A stretch of DNA of 64,000 nucleotides, from NCBI RefSeq assembly GCF_002575655.3, contig NC_053039.3, positions 245,374,622-245,438,621 on the forward strand, in the 5' to 3' direction. Positions 53,337 through 64,000 of the stretch are shown here, in pieces. Position 1 is the stretch's first letter. Each line of letters begins with the position of its first letter. The notes under the pieces were generated by a model that saw only the letters and a list, made by a program, of their open reading frames with translations, searched no databases and was not told the DNA's origin. The position numbers and the translations under genes were made by a program. The DNA comes from Aegilops tauschii subsp. strangulata. Lineage: Eukaryota; Streptophyta; Magnoliopsida; Poales; Poaceae.

Positions 53337-56059
53337 TGTAACATCCCAAATTTTCAATTTGGAATGATATACATTAGATCATCATTGCATATCATATTTT
53401 ATTGCATTTTGGCAAATCCTCGAAAATCCTAAGCAACTCAAGGACCCTCGGAGAGAGTTGGGGATTTTTCCCGGTTTTCATATTTGATTTTTATCAAATA
53501 ATAAAACGAGGATTTTTGGTTTTAATTATTCTTCTCTCCGAAAAATATTTCATATTAAAATAAATGAGAGGAGAAAATATGACTTCTCCAAAAATAATTT
53601 AAATATTGGAGGAAAAATATTAAAATCAAATATTTGATTTTATTCGGATTTTATTTGCAATTTTAATTGCATTAGAAAAATTGCACGTTTTGAAAACTTC
53701 ATTTTTGGGCCAAGAAAATGTTCATCTCATTCTAATTATTTTAATTAGACGGTGAAAATTTGTTTTGGCATTTTTGGATTTTTATTTATTTTTCTACGAT
53801 TTTTTTATGTTCGGCGAAATTATTTAAAAAAAAACGCCCGAGCGCGCCGACTGGGCCGAAGCCTAGCCGACGGCCCAGCTGCCCCGCCCGAGCCGTCTCC
53901 CTCCTGGAGACCGCCGTGGCCCGAGTCCCTGTCGGGGACGACGCCGCCGCCGCCTTGCCCCCTCCCCCACGGCACCCCCTCCCCTCCTTAAATACCCCCG
54001 ACCCCGCCGCCTCTCCCCACCTCACCCCGACCCGCCCCGCCGCCAGAAGCCGCCACCAGAGCCGCCCGAGCCCCGCCGCCCCTCGCCGCACCCCCTCGAG
54101 CCCCGCCGGAGCCCGTCCCGAGCCCCGCCGGAGTTGCCCCGACGTGGTAGCCGCAGCCGCCGCCGACCGTCCGTTTTTTTTCAAAAACCGCCCAGGTTTA
54201 TTTATTTATTTATTTTGAAACCCTAGGTTTATTTTTTTATAGATCAGTTTATTATTTTTCTGGTTTAATTAATTAGTGAACGTTCACTGATCTGTTCATT
54301 TTAACGAACGTGTTCGTCGGTTAGTCGCTGTTAACGAACGTCCGTTCGTTTAACTGTTCGTCAGTTTTTTTTCGTCGGTTTTTCCGCGATTATTCCAGAT
54401 CGCGATTTCTGATCAGATTTTCGTTCTGGTTTATCTTTTCGCTCGTTTATCGGAATCAGGCGATTCAAGCGCCTAGAGTTTCGTCTCGAAATTCTCTTTC
54501 CGTTTAACCTACTCAAACAAGTTTTTGCTACTGTAAAATTTGACCTAGATCCAGATTAGTAAACGAAGCTTGTTTCTTTCGCCGTTTGACTTTCGTTGCT
54601 TCGTTCGATTTGTTTCTTTTTGCAAACCGGAGTTCTTAAGTTGAACTTTCTGGTTAGATCTTTTATTTGAGTTTTACCTGTGCATTTGATGAGTGCTTAT
54701 TGTATGCTTGTTTGTTTGCGATAGAGTACCCGGAGTGCGCCGCTTGCTACTTGGAATCTCTAAGTTTCACGGATCATCAGCAAGGCAAGTAACATTTTGA
54801 TCATACCTCTTTTACTACCCAGTTTTATTGCATTAGACAAATCCTCAAACATTGCATGGTTAGGATCTAATTAAATTGAGGGTATTGGGAAGTAGTTGAG
54901 GTAGTACCTATTACCTGTTTTATTATCAAACCCTTGGGAGTTACTTCTACGTTTGCTTATATTGCTATGCTATGCTAGTAGACGTGGACTGGGTTTGAGT
55001 GTATCCATGACAGATGTGAGATTGTTAATATATGGTTAAACTTAAGGTGGCAACTAAAACTCACATCTGGGTGGATTGAGGTACCTGGGTATTCCAGGAT
55101 TGCCTGTTTTTCTAAGGACCGCCACCCAGGTTCAAAGGGATCATGAGATTATTCTTGCTAGAAACTTCCGTGTGCAGCCACAAGCTATTATGGGCTCTAG
55201 CATAGTTGATTAAGTTGTGTGAGCTCTTGAAGAGGTAGACTAGCAGATGTAGGGGTTGTAGGTGGTACTGTCTACCCGGAGTAGAGAGTTAACGCTTCTG
55301 AAAGACTGTGTCTCGGTCATCCGTTTCTCAAACACCATGAAGTGCGAGAATCCCAACGGAGGAGATCGAGTCTTATGGGTAAAAGTGCACAAACCTCTGC
55401 AGAGTGTACAATCTAATCATGGTTAGCCGTGTCCCCGGTTATGGACATCTTGAGTATCTAGTACTTGGATTATCATGTGAATCTCATCATCATGTTACTT
55501 TAATTAATTTTGTTGGGTTAATGATGATACTTAATTGGGATTGAGAATGCTGTCAACCATTCTCAATGTTTAACAACCACCATGATAGTTAAATAAAATT
55601 TATTCCTTTGCAGTAGGGAAAAATTGGCTTTTTGCAAAACTGTAACCATAGAGCCTTCTACCAGCCATATATGCATGCAGTATAGCATTATTATGTTCAT
55701 TACTCTCTATGTGTTACATTGCCAGCATATTCCATGTGCTGACCCGTTTCGGGCTGCAACGTTTCATGTTGCAGACTTTTCAGACGACGAGTAAGGTGCC
55801 TTAGGTCGTGGTCTTATACTCAGTGATGCCGTTGGAGTTGATGGACTCACTTATCTTCCAAGTCTTCCGCTGTTATCGTATTTAGATGGCCTTAAGCCAT
55901 ATTTATCATACTTATTCTCTTTTGAGATACTCGTTGTAATAAGTGTGTGATTGCTACTCTGTTATAAATCCTCCATTTGTACTGTGTGTGTCAGCATTAC
56001 TGATGCAGGGATGACACTGGTGCACAGCAGCACAGACTGTTTGAGGTCTGGTCGCTACA
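53337..56059 (+). repeat. 3' LTR of the chromovirus-like element (2723 bp)
   Basis: Same ends as the 5' LTR. It differs by scattered substitutions, densest in the first 450 bp, and by a ~28-bp duplication (CCCCGCCGGAGCCCGTC around 54100-54130). The part after 54750 is almost identical to 46600-47894. Confidence 0.92.
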
Positions 56060-56064
56060 GCAGC

Positions 56065-56796
56065 AAGGTGGCCCAATCCTTTTTGTAGCAAAGGACAAGC
56101 CTGGACAAACTCTTATATAAAGGAAAGCGCTCCCGAGGACACATGGGAATTATCGTCAAGCTAGTTTTCATCATGCTCATATGATTCCGTTCGTTACTTT
56201 GATAATTTGATATGTCGGTGGACCGGTGCTTGGGTACTACCCTTCCTTGGACAAGCATACCACTTATGGTTAACCCCCTCGCAAGCATCCGCAACTACGA
56301 AAGAAGAATTAAGGTAAACCTAACCATAGCATGAAACATATGGATCCAAATCAGCCCCTTACGAAGCAACGCATAAACTAGGGTTTAAGCTTCTGTCACT
56401 CTAGCAACCCATCATCTACTTATTACTTTCCAATGCCTTCCCCTAGGCCCAAACAATGGTGAAGTGTCATGTAGTCGACGTTCACATAACACCACTTGAG
56501 GAAAGACAACATAGATCTCATCAAAATATCGAACGAATACAAAATTCACATGACTACTTATAACAAGACTTCTCCTATATCTTCAGGAACAAACGTAACT
56601 ACTCACAAATCATATTAATGTTCACAATCAGAGGGGTATTAATGTGCATAAAGGATCTGAACATATAATCTTCCACCGAATAAACTAACTAGCATCAACT
56701 ACAAGGAGTAATTAACACTACTAGCAACCCACAGGTACCAATCTGAGGTTTTGAGCAAAGATCGGATACAAGAGATGAACTAGGGTTTCAGAGGAG
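56065..56796 (-). repeat. gypsy LTR X, continuation
   Basis: Resumes LTR X after the chromovirus-like insertion (shared CTCCCGAGGACACATG with 10316 on the other strand). It is cut again at 56797 by Angela element 2. Its promoter and 5' end are not in the window. No coding sequence. Confidence 0.85.
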
Positions 56797-58543
56797 TGAA
56801 GGAAATATGCCCTAGAGGCAATAATGAAGTTGTTATTTTTGTTTCCTTATATCATGATAAATGTTTATTATTCATGCTAGAATTGTATTAACCGGAAACT
56901 TAGTACATGTGTGAATACATAGACAAAACAGAGTGTCCCTAGTATGCCTCTACTAGACTAGCTCGTTAATCAAAGATGGTTAAGTTGCCTAACCATAGAC
57001 GTGTGTTGTCATTTGATGAACGGGATCACATCATTAGAGAATGATGTGATGGACAAGACCCATCCGTTAGCTTAGCACTACGATCGTTTAGTTTATTGCT
57101 ATTGCTTTCTTCATGACTTATACATGTTCCTATGACTATGAGATTATGCAACTCCCGAATACCGGAGGAACACTTAGTGTGCTACATACGTCACAACGTA
57201 ACTGGGTGATTATAAAGATGCTCTACAGGTGTCTCCGATGGTGTTTGTTGAGTTGGCATAGATCGAGATTAGGATTTGTCATTCTGGTTGTCGGAGAGGT
57301 ATCTCTGGGCCCTCTCGGTAATGCACATCACTATAAGCCTTGCAAGCAATGTGACTAATGAGTTAGTTGCGGGACGATGCATTACGGAACGAGTAAAGAG
57401 ACTTGCCGGTAACGATATTGAACTAGGTATGATGATACCGACGATCGAATCTCGGGCAAGTAACATACTGATGACAAAGGGAACAACGTATGTTGTTGTG
57501 CGGTTTGACCGATAAAGATCTTCGTAGAATATGTAGGAGCCAATATGAGCATCCAGGTTCCGCTATTGGTTATTGACCGGAGATGTGTCTCGGTCATGTC
57601 TACATAGTTCTTGAACCCGTAGGGTCCGCACGCTTAACTTTCGATGACGAATTGTATTATGAGTTTATGTGATTTGATGACCGAAGGTTGTTCGAAGTCC
57701 CGTATGAGATCACGGACATGACAAGGAGTCTCAAAATGGTCGAGAGGTAAATATTGATATATTGGAAGGTAGTATTCGGACACCGGAAGGGTTCCGGACT
57801 GTATCGCGTTAATACCGGAGTACCGGAGGGGTTACCGGAACCCCCCGGGGAAAGATATGGGCCTTATGGGCCATAGGAGGGAGTCTAACCAGCCCACAAG
57901 GGGCTGGTGCGCCCCCCACAAGGGAGGAGGCCGAATTGGACTTGGGAAGGGGGCGCCACCCCCTTTCCTTCTCCTACTCCCTCTCCTTCCCCTTTTCCCC
58001 CTCAAGTAGAAGGAAAAAAGGGTGGGGCCGAATCCTACTAGGACTGGAGTCCTAGTAGGACTCCCCTCTCCATGGCGCGCCCCTTGTTGGCCGGCCTCCT
58101 CCTCCCCTCCTTTATATATGGGGGCAGGGGGGCACCCCAAAGGCACAACAGACAATCTCTTAGCCGTGTGCGGTGCCCCCCTCCACAGTTACACACCTCG
58201 GTCATATCGTTGTAGTGCTTAGGCGAAGCCCTGCGCCGGTAACTTCATCATCACTGTCACCACGCCATTGTGCTGACGAAACTCTCCCTCGGCCTCAACT
58301 TGGTCAAGAGTTCGAGGGACGTCACCGAGCTGAACGTGTGCAGATCGCGGAGGTGCCGTGCGTTCGGTACTTGGATCGGTTGGATCGCAAAGATGTTCGA
58401 CTACATCAACCGCGTTACTAAACGCTTCCGCTTTCGGTCTACGAGGGTACATGGAAACACTCTCCCCGCTCATTGCTATGCTTCTCCTAGATAGATCTTG
58501 CGTGATCATAGGCAAATTTTTTGAAATACTACATTCCCCAATA
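56797..58543 (+). repeat. 5' LTR of Angela element 2 (1747 bp)
   Basis: Starts TGAAGGAAATATGCCCTAGA; ends ...ATTCCCCAATA, with the terminal CA changed to TA. Hairpin at 58034-58059, TATA CTTTATATAT at 58110, primer site TGGCATCCGAGC at 58545. Confidence 0.93.
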
Positions 58544-59839
58544 GTGGCATCCGAGCCAGGTCTATGCATAGATGTTATATGCACGAGTAGAACACAAAGA
58601 GTTGTGGGCAATAATAGTCATACTGCTTACCAGCATGTCATACTTTGATTCGACGATATTGTTGGATGAAGCAGCCCAGACCGACATTACATGACCGCGT
58701 TCATGAGACTGGTTCTACCACCGTGCTTCACACACATGTGGCTAGTGGGTGTCTGTTTCTCCAACTTTAGTTGAATCGAGTTTGACTATGCCCGGTCCTT
58801 GTTGAAGGTTAAAACATCACACTTGACGAAAAATCATTGTGGTTTTGATGCGTAGGTAAGAACGGTTCTTGCTAGAAGCCCGTAGCAGCCAGGTAAAACT
58901 TGCAACAACAAAGTAGAGGACGTCTAACTTGTTTTTGCAGGGCATGTTGTGATGTGATATGGTCAAGACGTGATGAGATATAAATTGTTGTATGAGATGA
59001 TCAAGTTTTGTTAAAGTTATTGGCAACTGGCAGGAGCCTAATGGTTGTCTCTTTATTGCATAAGATGCAAGCGCCATGTAATTGCTTTACTTTATCGCTA
59101 TGCGATAGCAATAGTTGCAAAAGCAATAGTTGGCGAGACGACCATGTGACGACACATTGATAAAGATCAAGATGTTGGAGATCATGGTGTCATGCCGATG
59201 ACGATGGAGATCATGACGGTGCTTTGAAGATGGAGATCAAAGGCACAAGATGATGATGGCCATATCATGTCACATATTTTGATTGCATGTGATGTTTATC
59301 TTTTATGCATCTTATTTTGCTTAGTACGACGATAGCATTATGAGATGATCCCTTACTAAAATTTCAAGGAATAAGTGTTCTCCCTGAGTATGCACCGTTG
59401 CGACAGTTCTTCGTGCTGAGACACCACGTGATGATCGTGTGTGATAAGCTCTACGTTCACATACAACGGGTGTAAGCCAATTTTGCACATGCAGAATACT
59501 CGGGTTAAACTTGACGAGCCTAGCATATGCAGATATGGCCTTGGAACACTGAGACCGAAAGGTCGAACGTGAATCATATAGTAGATATGATCAACATAGT
59601 GATGTTCACCATTGAAAGCTACTCCATCTCACATGATGATCGGACATGGTTTAGTTGATATGGATCACGTGATCATTTAGATGACTAGAGGGATGTCTAT
59701 CTAAGTGAGAGTTCTTAAGTAATATGATTAATTGAACTTAAATTTATCATGGACTTAGTCCTGATAGTATTTGCATATCTATGTTGTAGATCAATTGCTC
59801 GTGTATAGCTTCCCCTTTTTATTTTTGATATGTTCCTAG

Positions 59840-62800
59840 AGAAAAACTATGTTGAAAGATGATAGTAGCAATGATGCAGACTAGGTCCGTGATCTGAGGA
59901 TTATCCTCATTGCTGCACAGAAGAATTATGTCCTTGATGCACCGCTAGGTGACAGACCTATTGCAGGAGCAGATGTAGACGTTATGAACGTTTGGCAAAG
60001 CTCGATATGATGACTACTTGATAGTTTAGTGCACCATGCTTTATGGCTTAGAACTGGGACTTCAAAAACTTTTTGAATGCCACGAAACATATAAAATGTT
60101 CTAAGAGCTGAAATTTGTATTTAAGACTCATGCCCGAGTCGAGAGGTATGAGACCTTTGACAAGTATTTTGCCTACAAGATGGAGGAGAATAGCTCAACG
60201 AGTGAGCATGTGCTCAGAATGTCTGAGTACTACAATCGCTCGAATCAAGTGGGAGTTAATCTTCCAGATAAGATAGTGATTGATAGAGTTCTCTAGTCAC
60301 TGTCACCAAGTTACTGGAACTTCATGATGAACTGTAATATGCAAGGGATGACGAAAACGATTCCCCGAGCTCTTCGCGATGCTGAAATCGGCGAAGGTAG
60401 AAATCAAGAAAAGCATCAAGTGTTGATGGTTGACAAGACCACTAGTTTCAAGTAAAAGGGCAAGGGAAAGAAAGGGAACTTAAAGAAGAATGAAAAGCAA
60501 GTTGCCACTCCCATGAAGAAGCCCAAAGCTAGACCCAAGCCTGAAACTGAGTGCTTCTACTACAAAGGAAATGGTCACTGGAAGCGGAACTGCCCCAAAT
60601 ACTTGGTGGATAAGAAGTATGGCAAAGTGAACAAAAGAATATATGATATACATGTTATTGATGTGTACTTACTAGTGTTCATAGTAGCCCCTAGGTATTT
60701 GATACTGGTTCAGTTGCTATGATTAGTAACTTGAAACAGGAGTTACAAAATGAACAGAGACTAGTTGAGGGCGAGGTGACGATGTGTTGGAAGTAATTCC
60801 AAGGTTGACAAGATCACCATCGCACACTCCCTTTACCTTCGGGATTAGTGTTGAACCTAAATAAATGTTATTTGGTGTTTGCGTTGAGCATAATATGATT
60901 GGATCATGTTTATTGCAATACGGTTATTCATTTAAGTCAAAGAATAATTGTTATTCTGTTTACATGAATAAAACCTTCTGTGGTCATACACCCAAGGTGA
61001 ATGGTTTATTGAATCTTGATCGTAGTGACACACATATTCATAATATTGATGCCAAAAGATGCAAAGTTGATAATGATAGTGCAACATATTTGTGGCACTG
61101 CCGTTTAGGTCATATTGGTGTAAAGCGCATGAAGAAACTCCATGCTGATGGGCTTTTGGAATCACTTGATTATGAATCACTTGATACTTGCGAACCATGC
61201 CTCATGGGCAGGATGACTAAGACCCCGTTCTCCGGAACAATGGAGCGAGCCACAGACTTTTGGAAATAATACATACCGATGTATGCGGTCCGATGAGTGT
61301 TGAGGCTCCTGGCGGGTATCATTATTTTCTGACCTTCACACATGATTTGAGCAGATATGGGTATATCTACTTGATGAAACATAAGTCTGAAACATTTGAA
61401 AAGTTCAAAGAATTTCAGAGTGAAGTGGAAAATCATCGTAACAAGAAAATAAAGTTTCTACGATCTGATCGCGGAGACGAATATTTGAATTACGAGTTTG
61501 GTCTTCATTTAAAACAATGTGGAATAGTTTCGCAACTCACGCCACCTGGAACACCACAACGTAATGGTGTGTCCGAACGTCATAACCGTACTTTATTAGA
61601 TATGGTGCGATCTATGATGTCTCTTAGCGAATTACCACTATCGTTTTGGGGTTATGCATTAGAGACAGCTGCATTCACGTTAAATAGGGCACCATCTAAA
61701 TCCGTTGAGATGACACCATATGAATTGTGGTTTGGCAAGAAACCTAAGTTGTCGTTTCTTAAAGTTTGGGGTGGCGATGCTTATGTGAAAAAGTTTCAAC
61801 CTGGTAAGCTCGAACCCAAATCGGAGAAATGTGTCTTCATAGGATACCCAAAAAGAAACTGTTGGGTACACCTTCTATCACAGATCCAAAGGCAAGATAT
61901 TTGTTGGTCAGAATGGATCCTTTCTAGAGAAGGAGTTTCTCTCGAAAGAAGTGAGTCGTAGGAAAGTAGAATTTGATGAGGTAATTGTACCTTCTCCCGA
62001 ATTGGAAAGTAGTTTATCACAGAAATCAGTTCCAGTGATTCCCACACCAATCAGTAAGGAAGCTAATGATGATGATCATGAAACTTCAGATCAAGTTACT
62101 ACCGGACCTCGTAGGTCAACCAGAGTACGGTCCGCACCAGAGTGGTACGGTAATCCTGTTCTGGAAGTCATGTCACTAGACCATGACGAACCTACGAACT
62201 ATGAGGAAGCGATGAGCCCAAATTCCGTGAAATGGCTTGAGGCCATGAAATCTGAGATGGAATCCATGTATGAGAACAAAGTATGGACTTTGATTGACTT
62301 GCCCGATGATCGGCGAGCCATTGAGAATAAATGGATCCTCAAGAGGAAGACAGACGCTGATAGTAGTGTTACCATCTACAAAGATCGAATTGTCGAAAAA
62401 GGTTTTCGACAAGTTCAAAGTGTTGAATATGATGAGATTTTCTCACTCGTATTGATGCTTAAGTCTGTCTGAATCATGTTAGCAATTGCCGCATTATATG
62501 AAATCTGGCAAATGGATGTCAAAACTGCATTCCTTAATGGATTTATTAAAGAAGAGTTGTATATGATGCAACCAGAAGGTTTTGTCAATCCGAAAGGTGC
62601 TAACAAAGTGTGTAAGCTCTAGTGAGCCATCTATGGACTGGTGCAAGCATGTCGGAGTTGGAATGAACGCTTTGATAGTGTGATCAAAGCATATGGTTTT
62701 ATACAGACTTTTGGAGAATCCTGTATTTACAAGAAAGTGAGTGGGAGCACTACAGCCTTTCTGATAAGTATATGTGAATGACATATTGTTGATTGGGGAT

Positions 62801-63350
62801 GATGTAGAATTTTCTAGAAAGCATAAAGGAGTGTTTGAAAGGAGTTTTTGAAAGAAAGACCTCGGTGAAGCTACTTACATATTGGGCATCAAGATCTATA
62901 GAGATAGATCAAGACGCTTGATAAGATTTTTGAATGAGTACATACCTTGACAAGATTTTTGAAATAGTTCGAAATGGAACAGTCAAAGAAGGAGTTATTG
63001 CTTGTATTGCAAGGTGTAAAGTTGAGTAAGACTCAAAACACGACCACGGCAGAAAATAGAAAGAGAATGAAAGTCATTCCCTATGCCTCAGCCATAGGTT
63101 CTATAAAGTATGCTATGCTGTGTACCAAACCTATTGTGTACCTTGCCATGAGTTTGGCAAGGGGGTACGATATTGATCCAGGAGTGGATCACTTGACAAC
63201 GGTCAAAATTATCCTTAGAAGACTAAGGAGATATTTCTCGGTTATGGAGGTGATAAAGAGTTCGTCGTAAAGAGTTACGCCGATGCAAGCTTTTACACCG
63301 ATCCGGATTACTCTGAGTCTCAATCTGGATACATATTGAAAGTGGGAGCA
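59840..63350 (+). pseudogene. decayed gag-pol of Angela element 2
   Basis: Gag spans about 59850-60500. The zinc knuckle CFYYKGNGHWKRNC (~60552) has lost its second Cys (Tyr instead). Protease D-T-G-S is at 60701-60712. The integrase zinc finger (HCRLGHIGVKRMKKLH, ~61096) and core (LRSDRGDEY, ~61461; NGVSERHNR, ~61564) are well kept in one open frame (61260-61961). The following frame (61951-62472) enters RT (ENKWILKRK). [10 protein letters not shown] is at ~62515. The catalytic motif reads YVND (62771-62782) instead of YVDD. RNase H is reduced to a start (YADASFY, ~63278). Numerous stops and frameshifts make it non-functional. Confidence 0.9.
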
Positions 63351-63648
63351 ATTAGCTAGAGTAGCTCCATGCAGAGCATTGTAGACATAGAAAATTAGCA
63401 ACATACATACGACTCTGAATGTGACAGACCCATTGACTAAGCTTCTCTCACAAGAAAAACATGATCACACCTTAGTACTCTCTGGGTGTTAATCACATAG
63501 CGATGTGAACTAGATTATTGACTCTAGTAAAACCCTTTGGGTATTAGTCACATGGCGATGTGAACTAATCACATGGTGATGTGAACTATTGGTGTTAAAT
63601 CACATGGTGATGTGAACTAGATTATTGACTCTAGTGCAAGTGGGAGAC

Positions 63649-64000
63649 TGAAGGAAATATGCCCTAGAGGCAATAATGAAGTTGTTATTTATATTTCCTT
63701 ATATCATGATAAATGTTTATTATTCATGCTAGAATTGTATTAACCGGAAACTTAGTACATGTGTGAATACATAGACAAAACAGAGTGTCCCTAGTATGCC
63801 TCTACTAGACTAGCTCGTTTAATCAAAGATGGTTCAGTTTCCTAACCATAGATGTGTGTTGTCATTTGATGAACGGGATCACATCATTAGAGAATGATGT
63901 GATGGACAAGACCCATCCGTTAGCTTACCACTATGATCGTTTAGTTTATTGCTAGTGCTTTCTTCAGGACTTATACATGTTCCTCTGACTATGAGATTAT
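63649..64000 (+). repeat. 3' LTR of Angela element 2 (first 352 bp)
   Basis: TGAAGGAAATATGCCCTAGA after the polypurine tract; nearly identical to 56797-57150. Runs off the window. Confidence 0.95.

Larger units (their letters stand above)
45204..56059 (+). mobile_element. complete chromovirus-like Ty3-gypsy element (10,856 bp)
   Basis: Two 2.7-kb LTRs flank a primer site, an extra 5' ORF, gag-protease-RT-RNase H-integrase-chromodomain and a polypurine tract. The exact 5-bp target duplication GCAGC lies at 45199-45203 and 56060-56064. Removing the element restores LTR X (compare 10390). The Met-initiator primer site and terminal chromodomain-like segment favour the chromovirus (Tekay-like) branch. 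Few LTR differences point to a recent insertion, but the coding region already carries several lesions. Confidence 0.93.
56797..64000 (+). mobile_element. Angela/WIS/BARE-type copia element 2, 3' LTR cut by the window end
   Basis: Full 5' LTR (56797-58543), ~5.1 kb internal region, polypurine tract (AAGTGGGAGAC, 63638-63648) and the first 352 bp of the 3' LTR. It inserted into LTR X; left flank AGGAG. It is similar to element 1 over the shared region but with fewer lesions in integrase. The polyprotein is nevertheless heavily broken. Confidence 0.95.

Overview
The window is nuclear DNA from a large, repeat-rich grass genome. It is almost certainly wheat, Aegilops or another Triticeae, because it holds BARE/WIS/Angela-type LTRs, Athila-like and SIRE/Maximus-like LTR retrotransposons, a Stowaway element and a tRNA-derived SINE, all nested in one another. 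Only one clear host gene is present: a five-coding-exon nucleotide-sugar transporter of the UDP-rhamnose/UDP-galactose (URGT) type at 15808-18215 on the + strand, in a relatively TE-poor island at about 11.6-20.1 kb. Family names are given from memory of LTR ends and protein motifs, not from a database search.

Layout. 1-8059: the 3' part of a SIRE/Maximus-type copia element ('SIRE-A': end of gag, pol with one nonsense codon, a decayed env-like 3' ORF, 3' LTR). 8060-11578: end of an Athila-like gypsy element with its LTR, then two LTR fragments. 11579-20107: gene island with a candidate hAT element, the transporter gene, a 67-bp tandem repeat and a Stowaway MITE. 20108-21208: remnant of a short-LTR copia element, then the start of another gypsy LTR. 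21209-26140: Angela-type copia element 1 (full 5' LTR, decayed gag to integrase). 26141-45004: a second SIRE-type element ('SIRE-B') whose 5' LTR is split by a nest at 26736-38922. That nest contains a minus-strand Athila-like element (gag-protease plus a 3' ORF, no RT or integrase) in LTR-internal-LTR-partial internal order, then a plus-strand LTR carrying a SINE. SIRE-B itself has gag and a 3' env-like ORF but no pol. 45005-56796: a minus-strand gypsy LTR ('X') interrupted by a complete chromovirus-like element (45204-56059, 2.7-kb LTRs, 5-bp target duplication GCAGC). 56797-64000: Angela element 2, running off the window.

The most interesting signal is regulatory. In three elements from two superfamilies, a promoter-like block lies inside the element, upstream of the 3' env-like ORF. 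In the Athila-like element this block aligns with the element's own LTR promoter. In the two SIRE-type elements the block and the LTR share arrays of short palindromes with CGGT and ACCG half-sites. More widely, most LTR families here carry a different palindrome or palindrome array ending roughly 15-50 bp upstream of the TATA-like box. The two elements that lack pol (Athila-like and SIRE-B) both keep gag plus the 3' ORF.

Almost all element coding regions carry stops or frameshifts. The exception is the 914-residue Athila-like gag-protease frame, which is open throughout.
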